A DNA stretch of 64,000 nucleotides from Paenibacillus sp. CF384. GTDB lineage: Bacteria > Bacillota > Bacilli > Paenibacillales > Paenibacillaceae. Below are positions 51,954 to 61,629 of this stretch, one piece after another. Positions within the stretch are counted from its first letter, which is position 1, and each line of letters starts with the position of its first letter. A program made the translations under genes and the position numbers. The stretch is from NCBI RefSeq assembly GCF_900106745.1, contig NZ_FNNV01000003.1:248001-312000 (forward strand). Reading direction: 5' to 3'. The notes under the pieces were generated by a model. The model did not search any database. It was not told the origin of the DNA and worked only from the letters and a program-made list of their open reading frames with translations.

Positions 51954-54662
51954 ATGCCGCAGCAGAAGAAATGGGTTAAAGTGGTTTCATCGATGTTGGT
52001 TTTCTCAGTACTTACAGGGTTTTCTGCAGTAGGCGGTTCGTTAGCGTATGCGGATTCAGCTTCGACTTCACGATTCAGCGATGTGCCTGCCGGCCACTGG
52101 GCAGAGAAGCATATTGCCAAGCTCGCCACACAAGGGATCGTAAAAGGAACAAACGGAGCTTTCAAACCGGCTGATAACGTGTCGCAGCAGGAAGCGATCG
52201 CACTTGCCATCCGTTTTATCGGCAAAGAGCAAGCGGTTAAAGTGGATGATGCTATCGTCTTCCCGGATACGTTTGAGGTCAGCACTTATTTTAAACCTTA
52301 TATCATTCTTGCTTTTCAAGAAGGTTTGCTAGACCAAAAGGCAGAATTCGAACTGGCTGAAGCGAATCCGAGCTCTGCGTGGGGAACGCAGAAAGCAACG
52401 CGCGAATGGATTACGAAGCTGATCGTGAAAGCGATTGGCAAGCAGAAGGAAGCCGAAGCGCTTGCGAATGATACGATTAGCTTCTCCGACGGAAGCAAGG
52501 TAGGTTCGGGTTACAAGGGTTATGTGAATGCTGCCGTATCCTTGCAGTTGATCAAAGGAATTACAGCAGATCGTTTCGATCCCAAAGGATTCATTACTCG
52601 CGCGTCTATCGCTACCATCTTCAGCAGAGCAGAAACGCAATTCCCGGTTACATACACGGGACAGCAGACCGCAGTGATGACTAGCATAGATGCAACTTCC
52701 GTTCATCTGTATCAGAATGATAAAGAATCGGCGATTGAGATGACGCCGGATACTTACGTGTACCGCTTCGATTCCGAGAAACCTGCCAAGGTGGCGGATC
52801 TTGAAGCCAATACGAAGCTGCTCGTGATCTCGAGCGGGAATAAAGCACTTTACGTCGAGCAGCTTGATGCTGCAAAGCAGGTTGAGAAGCTTAAAGGTAC
52901 CGTAGATCGCGTCCTAGTTAACGATAGTAAGATCTGGGTATGGATCAATGATGAGCCTGTTGCCATCACGTATAACAGCACAACTGTTGTGACAGATGGA
53001 GCGGGTACAGTCATTAAACCGAGCGCACTTGCGAAAGACAGCGAAGTGGAGATTACACGCGATACATACAGAACGAAACCACAAGCGATCTCCATTAAAG
53101 TGCAGTCTGCACCGATTAACAATAATGCGCAAGGTACAGTCAGCGCGGTTGATACGTCTGCGTCAGCTGTAACTGTGAAAGACAGTGTAACCGGAACGGA
53201 GTACAAATTTAATGTCTCGCCGCAAGTGGATGTGATCTGGCAGGGACAGATTTTGGACGGCGGTTTGTCGCAGCTTCGGGTTGGCGATGCCATTTCATAC
53301 GAAGTCAAGAATTCGATCGTGACCAAGATCACGATCACACAAACGTCGGCCAAGCTCATTCGCGGAGAATTCTATTCTGCGAGCAGTGACGGCAAGACGA
53401 TCCAATACGTGAAAAATGCAGGAACTGCACAAAGCGCTTTGGAAGCGAAGTTTGTATCCATTCTGGCCGATGTTACAATCGATGGCCTGACAGGTACGAC
53501 TATCGCTGACCTTGTTAAAGGAGATATCCTGGATATCTCACTGAATTCGAGCGATCAAGTAGTTGCGATCAAAGTCGTGAATCGTAATGTAACATTGATG
53601 ATTGGCGCAACGGTTCGAAACTATGAACCGGACACGAGAATTTTGGATTTTAAAGATAAAGACGGTAATCCGATGTCGGTTTACTTGACGGACAAAACGA
53701 GGATCGATCTAAACGGATCAACGGTTGCCGTAAGTGCTGCAGGATCGCTGCTGGCCAAGAACAGGAAGCTGACGATCGGAGTAACCGATAATAAAGCGGT
53801 CCTCATTCAATTCGTATACAAATATAGCGGAACCGTGGCAGCCATTAATACAAGCCAAGTTTCGATCACGCAGAGTAACGGAGCTATCATTACTTTGCCG
53901 CTAGAGCTGCCGAATTCCATTGAAATTGCCGGTAAAACATCTTCTACGATTGCAGATGTCAAAGTAGGCGATACCGTTACAGGACTGCTGAACGCGAATC
54001 AAGATAAAGTGATCACGCTGCAGGTGCATACGTCCTTGCAAACGAGCGTTTACGCAGCTGAAATTGCAGGCAAACGTTTGAAAGTGAAAACAGCGGATGG
54101 TTCAATCCTTGATTTGAATGCGTCAGTGTTGGACATTTACAATGAACTCGGCAATAAGATTACGCTTTCTGATCTTAAATCAGGTCAAACCGGTAATGTT
54201 CAATACGTCGGCTCGAGTCCCGTTTCGTATAAACTTGTTAAAGTCACCTATGGCAAGCTGACGGGTGTAAATACAGGTTCCATGACGATCGTTGATAGTA
54301 CCGGGGTTGTTTCTAGCGTGACGCTAGGCGATTCGTATACCGTTGTAAAGAACGGACTTACAGGCAGCTCCACTGCGGTTCTTCAAATCGGAGACCGTGT
54401 TGAAGTGAAGAAGGATGCTAAAGACCGCGTCTTCGTAACGGTAAACAGCGGTATCAGCAAGAAGTTCTGGAAGTATAACGCCGCTACAGGCGAGCTTTCT
54501 GTTAAGCGAGCTACTCTCACAGAATTAAACACGTATACTGTAACGTCGACTACAAAAGTTACCCAAGGCGATCAGCAAATTTCGATCGCTCAATTGAAAG
54601 ACGGCGATGCGCTTCTGCTGTATTTCTACCAGAACGTATTGGTCGAAATTGCGAAGGTGTAA
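51954..54662 (+). CDS. Secreted S-layer-homology (SLH) protein
   Basis: A 902-residue exported protein with a signal peptide to about residue 34. SLH repeats near its start (FSDVPAGHWAEKHIAKLATQGIVKG; SGYKGYVNAAVSLQLIKGITADRFDPKGFITRAS) bind secondary cell-wall polymers. Residues 230-902 are a long series of beta-rich modules of about 70-100 residues without catalytic motifs (repeated V-x-x-VDxxxxxVTV and VGDxVxxx turns). It probably forms a surface fibre or scaffold. Start 51954 follows AAGGAGG. It ends the amidase-GerMN-SLH group. Confidence 0.85.
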   Translation: MPQQKKWVKVVSSMLVFSVLTGFSAVGGSLAYADSASTSRFSDVPAGHWAEKHIAKLATQGIVKGTNGAFKPADNVSQQEAIALAIRFIGKEQAVKVDDAIVFPDTFEVSTYFKPYIILAFQEGLLDQKAEFELAEANPSSAWGTQKATREWITKLIVKAIGKQKEAEALANDTISFSDGSKVGSGYKGYVNAAVSLQLIKGITADRFDPKGFITRASIATIFSRAETQFPVTYTGQQTAVMTSIDATSVHLYQNDKESAIEMTPDTYVYRFDSEKPAKVADLEANTKLLVISSGNKALYVEQLDAAKQVEKLKGTVDRVLVNDSKIWVWINDEPVAITYNSTTVVTDGAGTVIKPSALAKDSEVEITRDTYRTKPQAISIKVQSAPINNNAQGTVSAVDTSASAVTVKDSVTGTEYKFNVSPQVDVIWQGQILDGGLSQLRVGDAISYEVKNSIVTKITITQTSAKLIRGEFYSASSDGKTIQYVKNAGTAQSALEAKFVSILADVTIDGLTGTTIADLVKGDILDISLNSSDQVVAIKVVNRNVTLMIGATVRNYEPDTRILDFKDKDGNPMSVYLTDKTRIDLNGSTVAVSAAGSLLAKNRKLTIGVTDNKAVLIQFVYKYSGTVAAINTSQVSITQSNGAIITLPLELPNSIEIAGKTSSTIADVKVGDTVTGLLNANQDKVITLQVHTSLQTSVYAAEIAGKRLKVKTADGSILDLNASVLDIYNELGNKITLSDLKSGQTGNVQYVGSSPVSYKLVKVTYGKLTGVNTGSMTIVDSTGVVSSVTLGDSYTVVKNGLTGSSTAVLQIGDRVEVKKDAKDRVFVTVNSGISKKFWKYNAATGELSVKRATLTELNTYTVTSTTKVTQGDQQISIAQLKDGDALLLYFYQNVLVEIAKV

Positions 54663-54681
54663 GCACAACATGAATGACAGA

Positions 54682-54716
54682 TGTCCCGGTGAAATCTGCC
54701 GGGACATTTTTATTTT
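54682..54716 (+). terminator. Intrinsic terminator after the SLH gene
   Basis: 9-bp stem ATGTCCCGG/CCGGGACAT with a 9-nt loop and a T-rich tail. Confidence 0.9.
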
Positions 54717-54831
54717 GCAATTCTGTGAAATCCTGCACAAATTCAATCATTTAAGGGTCATTTGCGGTTGATTAATGCGACAATATTCGCTACACTTTGA
54801 TTCGATGGTTCAATTAGGAGTGAGAGATCGG

Positions 54832-55497
54832 TTGAAGGCGAAAGAGAAAATGGATCATTTTTTAGGTGTGGTCGGTGAAATGTTCCCTGACGCACATTGC
54901 GAGCTCCATCATCGCAATCCGTTCGAGCTAACAATCGCAGTTCTGTTGTCTGCGCAGTGCACGGATGAAACAGTGAATAAAGTAACAGCGGATTTGTTCC
55001 AGAAGTATCAGACGCCGGCTGATTATTTGGCTGTTCCACTCGATGAGCTTGAGCACGACATCAGGCGGATTGGACTGTTTCGCAATAAGGCTTTGTTTAT
55101 CCAGAAACTATGCCGGATGCTCATAGATGACTATGGCGGAGAAATACCGCAGCAGCATGAGGAACTGACGAAATTGCCGGGCGTAGGCCGAAAAACCGCA
55201 AATGTAGTGGTATCCAATGCATTTGGAGTACCTGCAATTGCAGTGGATACGCATGTGGAGCGTGTATCCAAGAGGCTTGGTTTTGCCAAGGCTGATGATA
55301 GCGTGCTTGAAGTCGAGAAGAAATTGATGAAACTCGTTCCGCGAGCGTTGTGGACCGAAACTCATCATCGATTGATTTTCTTCGGGCGATACCATTGTAA
55401 GGCTCAGAATCCGAATTGTCCGGTTTGTCCGATGCTAGATGAATGCAAAGAAGGCAAACAACGTATGAAACCTGCTCTAAACCGAAAGGCTAAGTAA
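54832..55497 (+). CDS. nth: Endonuclease III
   Basis: A 221-residue base-excision DNA glycosylase/AP lyase. Helix-hairpin-helix LPGVGRKTANVV with the catalytic Lys, the catalytic Asp in VDTHVERVS, and the [4Fe-4S] set C-x6-C-x2-C-x5-C near the end are visible. The TTG at 54832 is chosen because it gives 16 residues before MFPDAHCEL, as in relatives, and AGGAG lies upstream. ATG starts at 54775 and 54850 fit less well. Confidence 0.93.
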   Translation: MKAKEKMDHFLGVVGEMFPDAHCELHHRNPFELTIAVLLSAQCTDETVNKVTADLFQKYQTPADYLAVPLDELEHDIRRIGLFRNKALFIQKLCRMLIDDYGGEIPQQHEELTKLPGVGRKTANVVVSNAFGVPAIAVDTHVERVSKRLGFAKADDSVLEVEKKLMKLVPRALWTETHHRLIFFGRYHCKAQNPNCPVCPMLDECKEGKQRMKPALNRKAK

Positions 55498-55539
55498 TAA
55501 GACGTTTGACCCAAAACATAATGAATAGGATGATCCCAC

Positions 55540-55806
55540 ATGAAATGCATTTCCGTATACACGAAAGACTTCGCTTTATTCTCTGATATCTATGAGCAAA
55601 TCATGGAATCCCCGCCGCAAGAGAACGAAGATATTATTGTTGAAGGCGTGACAGTTAGCGGAGCAGGCGACGTACCGGATCAATATATTGAACGTATGAG
55701 ACTTAAGCCTGAGTGTGTTGTCATGAAAGAGAAAGAACGCAACATTACGATTCTTCAACATGGTGAAGTATTTGAGATTTGTGTGCCCGAAGTTCAATTG
55801 GTATAA
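55540..55806 (+). CDS. Small conserved protein of unknown function
   Basis: An 88-residue acidic protein, not recognised with certainty; similar Paenibacillus proteins carry only vague annotations. It shows strands and a helix (MKCISVYTKDFALFSDIYEQIM), then EDIIVEGVTVSGAGDVP, a central loop and a C-terminal strand ILQHGEVFEICVPEVQLV. It has two cysteines beyond the N-terminal one and no signal or membrane segment. It sits alone between nth and the dynamin gene, without an obvious own terminator. Confidence 0.65.
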   Translation: MKCISVYTKDFALFSDIYEQIMESPPQENEDIIVEGVTVSGAGDVPDQYIERMRLKPECVVMKEKERNITILQHGEVFEICVPEVQLV

Positions 55807-55859
55807 CAGCTCGTACGTTCAAGTTCGCTTGAACGAGTAGGAAACAGGGAGAGAGAGAA

Positions 55860-58800
55860 ATGAGCCAAACGATTGAAAAAGCTGCTCATTCGCTGGACAC
55901 CTCGCTTGCAGAAATATCGCCGATCATGGCAGCCGCCGGGGATGCGCAAGACGCAGCGCGGCTGCTTGAACTGCGTGATAAGCTGGGTAACGGTAAGTTG
56001 ACCGTAGCCTTCTGCGGACATTTCTCAGCGGGGAAATCTACTCTCGTCAATCGGCTTTGCGGCACGCAATTGCTGCCGTCAAGTCCGATACCGACGAGCG
56101 CGAATGTCGTAAGTATTGTGAACGGGGAAGCGAAGGCGACCATTAAGAAGCTGGTGAACGGGCAAGAGCAAACGATAGAAGTGCCTGTAAACGAAGTCAA
56201 TGAGTACTGCAAAGACGGCGAAACCGTATTGTCGATTTCCTTGTCCTATCCGATCCCGCGTTTGGGCACGCATACCGTGCTGCTTGATACCCCGGGCATT
56301 GATTCCACTGACGACGCGCACCGGATGGCGACCGAATCGGCGCTTCATTTGGCGGACGTCGTTTTTTATGTGATGGACTACAATCACGTGCAATCCGAAA
56401 TCAATTTCACCTTTGCCAAACAACTCAAGGAGTGGGGCAAGCCGTTATATCTGATCGTGAATCAAATCGATAAGCATCGCGAAAGCGAACTGACATTTGA
56501 AGCGTATAAACAAAGTGTTGACGAGGCGTTCGGGAACTGGCATTTGGAACCGAGCGGGATCGTCTATTTGTCGTTGCGCGAGCCGAATCATCCGCATTCG
56601 GAATGGGCTGCGCTCGAAGGTTTGTTCGAATCGCTCGCCGATATTCGGGTGCCGCTTGCGCTTTGCAGCGTAGATGCATCCGCTCGTTATGTCGTTCGGA
56701 TGCATGGCAAAGCGATGGATGAGCTGGCAGAACCTGAACGCGAACGTCTGCTTGTTGAAGCAGGGGGCGAAGGGGAAGCAGAACGAGTGCGTGACGAGAT
56801 CGCCGGACTTGAGGAGCAGCTGCGCGTTTATGCAGCTGAGGCTGAGAGCTTACGGGTGAAGATTCGTCTGGATGTGCAAAGCATCCTTGATAATGCGAAT
56901 ATTACCCCTGCGGCAACACGGGATCTGGCTCAGTCCTTCCTGGAAAGCCGTAAGACGGGGTTTAAAGCCGGGCTTCTGTTCGCCGGAGCGAAGACTGCCG
57001 CTGAGCAAGAGCGCCGGCTTCAAGCCTTCTTCCATGATTTGGCTGATCTCGTGCAGGCCGGCATCGAATGGCATGTCATCGATCTGCTGAGACGAACGGC
57101 AGATCGTTTGGGTTGGCGGGATGAGGCTCTCGAGAAGCAGTTGAAGGATACGTTCGGCGGGTTATTAACGCCCGACCTGTTGATCTCCCTCGTTAACCCA
57201 GGGGCTGTCATGGGGAACGAGTATACGATGACATACAGCCGCGAGCTTGCAGCGGCTGTGAAGGGGTTGTTCCGCAAGAGCGCGATGCCTCTCATCGACG
57301 CGCTCAGCGACCGCGCAGCAGCGGCCGGCGAAGCTGCCGCTGCGCCGCTGCGCGCGCGGCTTAGCGCGCTCGCGCTGCAAGCCGGCGCGCTAGCGCAGCT
57401 GGCCGCGCTGCAGGCGCGCGCGGCCGCGCATCTCGCGCGGCTCGCGGCGCTGCTGCCGCCGGCGCCGCCGCGCCCGGCGCTGCCGAAGCCGGCTGCGCTC
57501 GGCAGCGGGGCGCACAGCGCCCCAGGCGCCGTGCCGGCGCCGCCGGCTGCGCCTAGCGCCGGCACCGGCGCGCCCGCGCCAGCGGCCGCGGCGGCGCCGC
57601 GCGCTGCCGCCGGCAGCGCAACCCCGGAAGCGCCGGCACACCCCGGCGCTTCCCAGGACGCGCTCGCGCCGCAGCGCCAAGCAGCGGAGCGTCTGAGCAA
57701 AGCAGCCGCTCTGCTGGCGCCGCATGCGTCGCTCGCCCAGGCCGTGCACGGCATGCGCGAGAAGGCGGAGCGCCTTCGCAGCAGCCGGTTCACGATTGCG
57801 CTGTTCGGAGCGTTCAGCGCAGGCAAATCCTCGCTCGCCAACGCCCTGCTCGGCGAGGCTGTATTGCCCGTGTCGCCGAATCCGACGACGGCGGCGGTCA
57901 ACCGCATCGTGCCGCCAACCGCGGAGCATCCGCACGGTACGGCTACGGTTCTGATGAAGTCGCGCGAGGCGATGCTGGACGATTTGCGCTACTCGCTTAA
58001 CTTACTAGGTGAAGACGCACAGTCGCTAAGCGACGATGCGCTGCTGCAAACCATTCATAAACTAACGCCGGATGCCGTGCATGCCGGCGGACGTCCGCAT
58101 TACAGCTTCTTGAAAGCCGCTGCCAAAGGCTGGGAAGCCCACGAAGCCCACTTAGGCCAGCGATTGGCTGTAAGCGGCGAGGAATTCCAGCTGTATGTCG
58201 CGGAAGAGTCGCGGTCTTGTTTCGTCAGCGAAATCGAGCTGCATCACAGCAATCCGTTGACGGCGCAGGGCATTGTGCTTGTGGATACGCCCGGGGCGGA
58301 CTCGGTCAATGCAAGGCATACAGGCGTAGCCTTCAATTATATTAAGAACGCGGACGCGATTCTGTTTGTCACCTATTATAATCATGCCTTCTCGCAGGCC
58401 GATCGTCAGTTTCTGCTGCAGCTTGGCCGCGTGAAGGATCAATTCGAGCTCGATAAAATGTTCTTCATCGTCAACGCGGCCGATCTGGCAGCGGACGAAG
58501 AGGAACGAGACGGCGTTCTGGCGCATGTGGAACGGAACCTGCAGCAGCACGGTATCCGATTCCCGCGCATGTTCCCGGTTTCCAGCCTTCAGGCGCTGGA
58601 TGGGAAACGCTCGAACAATCAGGCACTAATCGAACAATCCGGCATCGGCGCATTTGAGGCCTCTTTCTTAAGCTTCACGAGCGGCGATCTCGGCGCTTTG
58701 GCTGTTACGGCAGCGGAGCAAGAACTTGCCCGTGCCCGCAGCACGATCGCGAACTGGCTCGAAGCGGCTTCCGGAGATGCGCTCAGCCGCGAACAGGCAA

Positions 58801-59540
58801 AGGCTGATATTATCGCGCATACGGCGCGTGCTCGCAGCCTTGTGGATGAACTGAACGAGCCGCAAGCGAACGCGAAGCTGCAGCAAGAGCTGAAAGAGCT
58901 GCTCTTCTATGTGCTGCAGCGCGTGCAGCTTCGTTTCGGCGACCATTATAACTTCGCGTTCAATCCATCTTCACTGCAAGACGATGGACGCGATCTCCGT
59001 AAAGCGATGTGGACATCTTGGCTGGAGCTGCAGCGTTTGCTGCAGATCGAACTGGCACAGGAGCTTGAAGCCACTTCGCTTCGTCTGGACAACATGCTGG
59101 GCAAGCTCGCTGTGAAGAAGTTCTCGGAGGTCGCCGCAGAGGCCGGGGCACAGCTCCAAGGCTTCGAAGCGTCCGACTTCAAACCGGTGCAGCCGGAGAG
59201 CCCGGAAGCGCAATCTCCGTGGCAAGCTAAGGAAATCGATACGAAGCTGCTCTGGAGCAAGTTCAAGTCGCCGCGTCATTTCTTCGAAGGCGATGGCAAA
59301 GCCGCGCTGCGCAGCGAACTGGAAACCCAGCTCACTGCGCCGATGCAGCGCTGGCTGCAGGCTGCAGAGGAAGCGTGGAGCATCCGCTACACAGAACTTT
59401 GGAATCAAGCGATGATGCATGGTGCGGATACGCTCCGCAAGGACTTAGACGCCTTCAGCGAAGGTAAGCTCGCTTCCTTGTCTGATACTGCAGACGTAGA
59501 AGAACTGCGCACTATTCATACTGCTTTGATTTCCATATAA
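55860..59540 (+). CDS. dynA: Double dynamin-like GTPase (DynA/YpbR family)
   Basis: A 1226-residue two-GTPase dynamin-like protein that tethers and fuses membranes and protects against membrane damage or phage in B. subtilis. The first GTPase starts FCGHFSAGKST (residues 52-61), with LLDTPGIDSTDD and NQIDKH. The second starts LFGAFSAGKSS near 650, with VDTPGADSVNARH. Helical stalk regions follow each. Between them lies a strikingly Ala/Pro-rich linker (about 480-640) encoded by DNA of extreme GC content. A GGGAGAGAGAG site precedes ATG 55860. A terminator follows. Confidence 0.9.
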   Translation: MSQTIEKAAHSLDTSLAEISPIMAAAGDAQDAARLLELRDKLGNGKLTVAFCGHFSAGKSTLVNRLCGTQLLPSSPIPTSANVVSIVNGEAKATIKKLVNGQEQTIEVPVNEVNEYCKDGETVLSISLSYPIPRLGTHTVLLDTPGIDSTDDAHRMATESALHLADVVFYVMDYNHVQSEINFTFAKQLKEWGKPLYLIVNQIDKHRESELTFEAYKQSVDEAFGNWHLEPSGIVYLSLREPNHPHSEWAALEGLFESLADIRVPLALCSVDASARYVVRMHGKAMDELAEPERERLLVEAGGEGEAERVRDEIAGLEEQLRVYAAEAESLRVKIRLDVQSILDNANITPAATRDLAQSFLESRKTGFKAGLLFAGAKTAAEQERRLQAFFHDLADLVQAGIEWHVIDLLRRTADRLGWRDEALEKQLKDTFGGLLTPDLLISLVNPGAVMGNEYTMTYSRELAAAVKGLFRKSAMPLIDALSDRAAAAGEAAAAPLRARLSALALQAGALAQLAALQARAAAHLARLAALLPPAPPRPALPKPAALGSGAHSAPGAVPAPPAAPSAGTGAPAPAAAAAPRAAAGSATPEAPAHPGASQDALAPQRQAAERLSKAAALLAPHASLAQAVHGMREKAERLRSSRFTIALFGAFSAGKSSLANALLGEAVLPVSPNPTTAAVNRIVPPTAEHPHGTATVLMKSREAMLDDLRYSLNLLGEDAQSLSDDALLQTIHKLTPDAVHAGGRPHYSFLKAAAKGWEAHEAHLGQRLAVSGEEFQLYVAEESRSCFVSEIELHHSNPLTAQGIVLVDTPGADSVNARHTGVAFNYIKNADAILFVTYYNHAFSQADRQFLLQLGRVKDQFELDKMFFIVNAADLAADEEERDGVLAHVERNLQQHGIRFPRMFPVSSLQALDGKRSNNQALIEQSGIGAFEASFLSFTSGDLGALAVTAAEQELARARSTIANWLEAASGDALSREQAKADIIAHTARARSLVDELNEPQANAKLQQELKELLFYVLQRVQLRFGDHYNFAFNPSSLQDDGRDLRKAMWTSWLELQRLLQIELAQELEATSLRLDNMLGKLAVKKFSEVAAEAGAQLQGFEASDFKPVQPESPEAQSPWQAKEIDTKLLWSKFKSPRHFFEGDGKAALRSELETQLTAPMQRWLQAAEEAWSIRYTELWNQAMMHGADTLRKDLDAFSEGKLASLSDTADVEELRTIHTALISI

Positions 59541-59556
59541 ATCCAATAGCAACAAG

Positions 59557-59606
59557 AAAAGAAGCTTATCCAGCGCTCGATTAGAGGCGGATAAGCTTCT
59601 TTATTT
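59557..59606 (+). terminator. Intrinsic terminator after dynA
   Basis: 13-bp stem around AAGAAGCTTATCC/GGATAAGCTTCTT with a 17-nt loop, followed by T-rich sequence. It could also act leftward. Confidence 0.85.
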
Positions 59607-59617
59607 TGTGAAAATGA

Positions 59618-59850
59618 AATCATGCAAAAACAGAGGCAAATGTGCAAAAACGGAGCAAAATGCGCATGTTGGCAATGATTTACGACGATATCGGAGAATA
59701 CCCCCCAAACTTTACCCGAGATGGAAGAGGAAGCGAATATTGTCAACTATATGCCCCAGCACTCTGTTTGCCGTAAGAAACTCATGCTGTTAATATTCAT
59801 TCATATTCATAAAAAGATTCATAAAATTGCAACAGGGAGTGGGTTACCCA
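59618..59850 (+). promoter_or_regulatory. Upstream region and promoter of the ABC exporter pair
   Basis: No gene. A near-tandem repeat (TGCAAAAACAGAGGCAAATG then TGCAAAAACGGAGCAAAATG) lies near 59625-59665. TTGCCG-17-TAATAT (59768-59796) is the best promoter candidate, with ATTCATA-type short repeats just after it. Confidence 0.45.
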
Positions 59851-61629
59851 TTGGACGTCTTCAGGCAACTTAAACCGTTTTACTGGGTCGAACGCAGAAG
59901 TTTGTTTGCTTCGATCGCCTTCTTGATCTGCGCCACCGCGCTCGGATTGGTTTATCCTAATTTACTTCGCGTACTGATCGACAAAGTCATCGTTCCCAAA
60001 ACATTTGAGTGGGTGCCCGCATTATCGCTCGCTGTCGTCGGGGTCGTTACCTTAAAGGGTGGTCTTCAGTTTCTGCACGGGTTCTTCGGCGGTCGTCTAG
60101 GCAACCGCGTCGCATTCAGGCTTCGTAATGCCTGCTACACGAAATTGCAATCGCTGTCGTTTCAGTATTACGACACGGCCAAAACCGGCGATTTGATGTC
60201 GAGGCTGACCGCAGATTTGGAAGCGGTTCGAAATTTCATCGCATTCGGTTTTGCGCAAATTTTCAACATGTTCCTCATGATCATCTTCGGTGCTGCGATG
60301 ATGTTCTCGATTCACTGGCAGCTCACGCTGATCACGCTTGTCACCATGCCTGTTCTGGTCACAGTGGCGCTCCGCTTCGAGAAGGTGATTCATCCGGCAT
60401 TCAGAGAAATGCGCCAAGCGATGAGCCATTTGACGACTGCGGTTCAAGAGAACATCACAGGTGTTCGTACCGTTAAATCATTTGCCCGCGAATCGTTCGA
60501 AATGGATAAGTTCTCGACACGCAGTGCGGCTTACAAACAAAACCAAATTGCCGCATCCGGCTTGTGGGGAAAGTTCTTCCCTGTCATGGAGCTGCTTGCA
60601 AGCGTATGTGCCGTAATTCTGCTTGTTGCCGGTGGTACGCTCGTTATTCGCGGTTCGATTACGCTCGGTGAGATGGTTGCCTTCTTCAGTATGCTTTGGT
60701 ATATCATCAACCCGATGTGGGCGATGGGCTTCCTGATCAATAACTACACGCAGTCCAAAGCTTCCGGTGAACGGTTGCTGGAGCTGCTCAACGAGTATGT
60801 ACATGTGAAAGATGTCGAATCTCCGACAATCTTGGACGAGAGCTCAATCGAAGGTCATGTGCAATTTCATAATGTGACATTTAATTATGCGGATAAAGCA
60901 CCTGCATTGACCCATGTGAACATTGATGCGAAACCGGGCATGGTCATTGGGATGCTCGGCGGAACGGGTTCCGGCAAGTCAACGGTCATTCAGCTGCTCA
61001 TGCGTGCTTATAACATTAAGACGGGCTCCATTACGCTCGATGGCGAAGATATTCGCAACATTTCCATCGAAAGTCTTCGCTCCCAGATCGCGACCGTATT
61101 CCAAGAGACATTCCTCTTCTCTTGCTCGATACGCGACAACATCGCCTATGCGATTAAAGATGTCACCATGGATCAAATCATTGCAGCCGCGAAGCTGGCC
61201 AAAGCGCATGATTTCATCATGGAGCTTCCCGAAGGGTATGACACGATCGTCGGCGAGCGCGGCATGGGACTCTCAGGCGGTCAGAAGCAGCGGATTGCCA
61301 TTGCTCGGGCACTGATCAAGAACCCGCGCATCCTCATTCTCGATGACGCTACAAGCGCAGTCGACATGGAAACCGAGCATGAGATTCAAGCCGGCTTCAG
61401 TGAGCTTATGGCTGGCCGCACAACCTTTATCATCGCACACCGGATTTCGTCACTGCGTCATGCCGATGAGATTCTCGTGTTCGACAACGGTCATATCGTA
61501 CAACGCGGGAAACACGAGCAATTAGTCGCCCAGGCCGGACCGTATCAGGATACGTATAACATCCAATATGCTGACCGTCCCAGTACCGCCACAGCCGAAT
61601 TAGCAGCAGAAAGAAGGGTCGCACAGTGA
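59851..61629 (+). CDS. ABC exporter half-transporter, first subunit
   Basis: A 592-residue half-transporter with six membrane helices (about 20-310) and an ATPase domain from about 345. Walker A is GGTGSGKST and the signature LSGGQ. The residue after the Walker B aspartate is Asp rather than the catalytic Glu (LILDDATSAVD). The start is TTG 59851 behind GGGAGTGG; a TTG at 59827 lies before that site. It overlaps the next gene by 4 bp, so the two subunits are translated together as a heterodimer. The substrate is unknown; drug or lipid export is the usual family role. Confidence 0.9.
   Translation: MDVFRQLKPFYWVERRSLFASIAFLICATALGLVYPNLLRVLIDKVIVPKTFEWVPALSLAVVGVVTLKGGLQFLHGFFGGRLGNRVAFRLRNACYTKLQSLSFQYYDTAKTGDLMSRLTADLEAVRNFIAFGFAQIFNMFLMIIFGAAMMFSIHWQLTLITLVTMPVLVTVALRFEKVIHPAFREMRQAMSHLTTAVQENITGVRTVKSFARESFEMDKFSTRSAAYKQNQIAASGLWGKFFPVMELLASVCAVILLVAGGTLVIRGSITLGEMVAFFSMLWYIINPMWAMGFLINNYTQSKASGERLLELLNEYVHVKDVESPTILDESSIEGHVQFHNVTFNYADKAPALTHVNIDAKPGMVIGMLGGTGSGKSTVIQLLMRAYNIKTGSITLDGEDIRNISIESLRSQIATVFQETFLFSCSIRDNIAYAIKDVTMDQIIAAAKLAKAHDFIMELPEGYDTIVGERGMGLSGGQKQRIAIARALIKNPRILILDDATSAVDMETEHEIQAGFSELMAGRTTFIIAHRISSLRHADEILVFDNGHIVQRGKHEQLVAQAGPYQDTYNIQYADRPSTATAELAAERRVAQ

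Noticed and set aside
52850-53359. A 169-codon frame antisense to the SLH gene
   Set aside because: Shadow of a long, clearly coding exported protein; no own start signals.
57020-57907. A 295-codon open frame on the minus strand, Ala/Arg/Ser-rich
   Set aside because: It lies wholly inside the GC-rich linker and second GTPase region of dynA; high GC removes stop codons by chance, and it has no site or domain.
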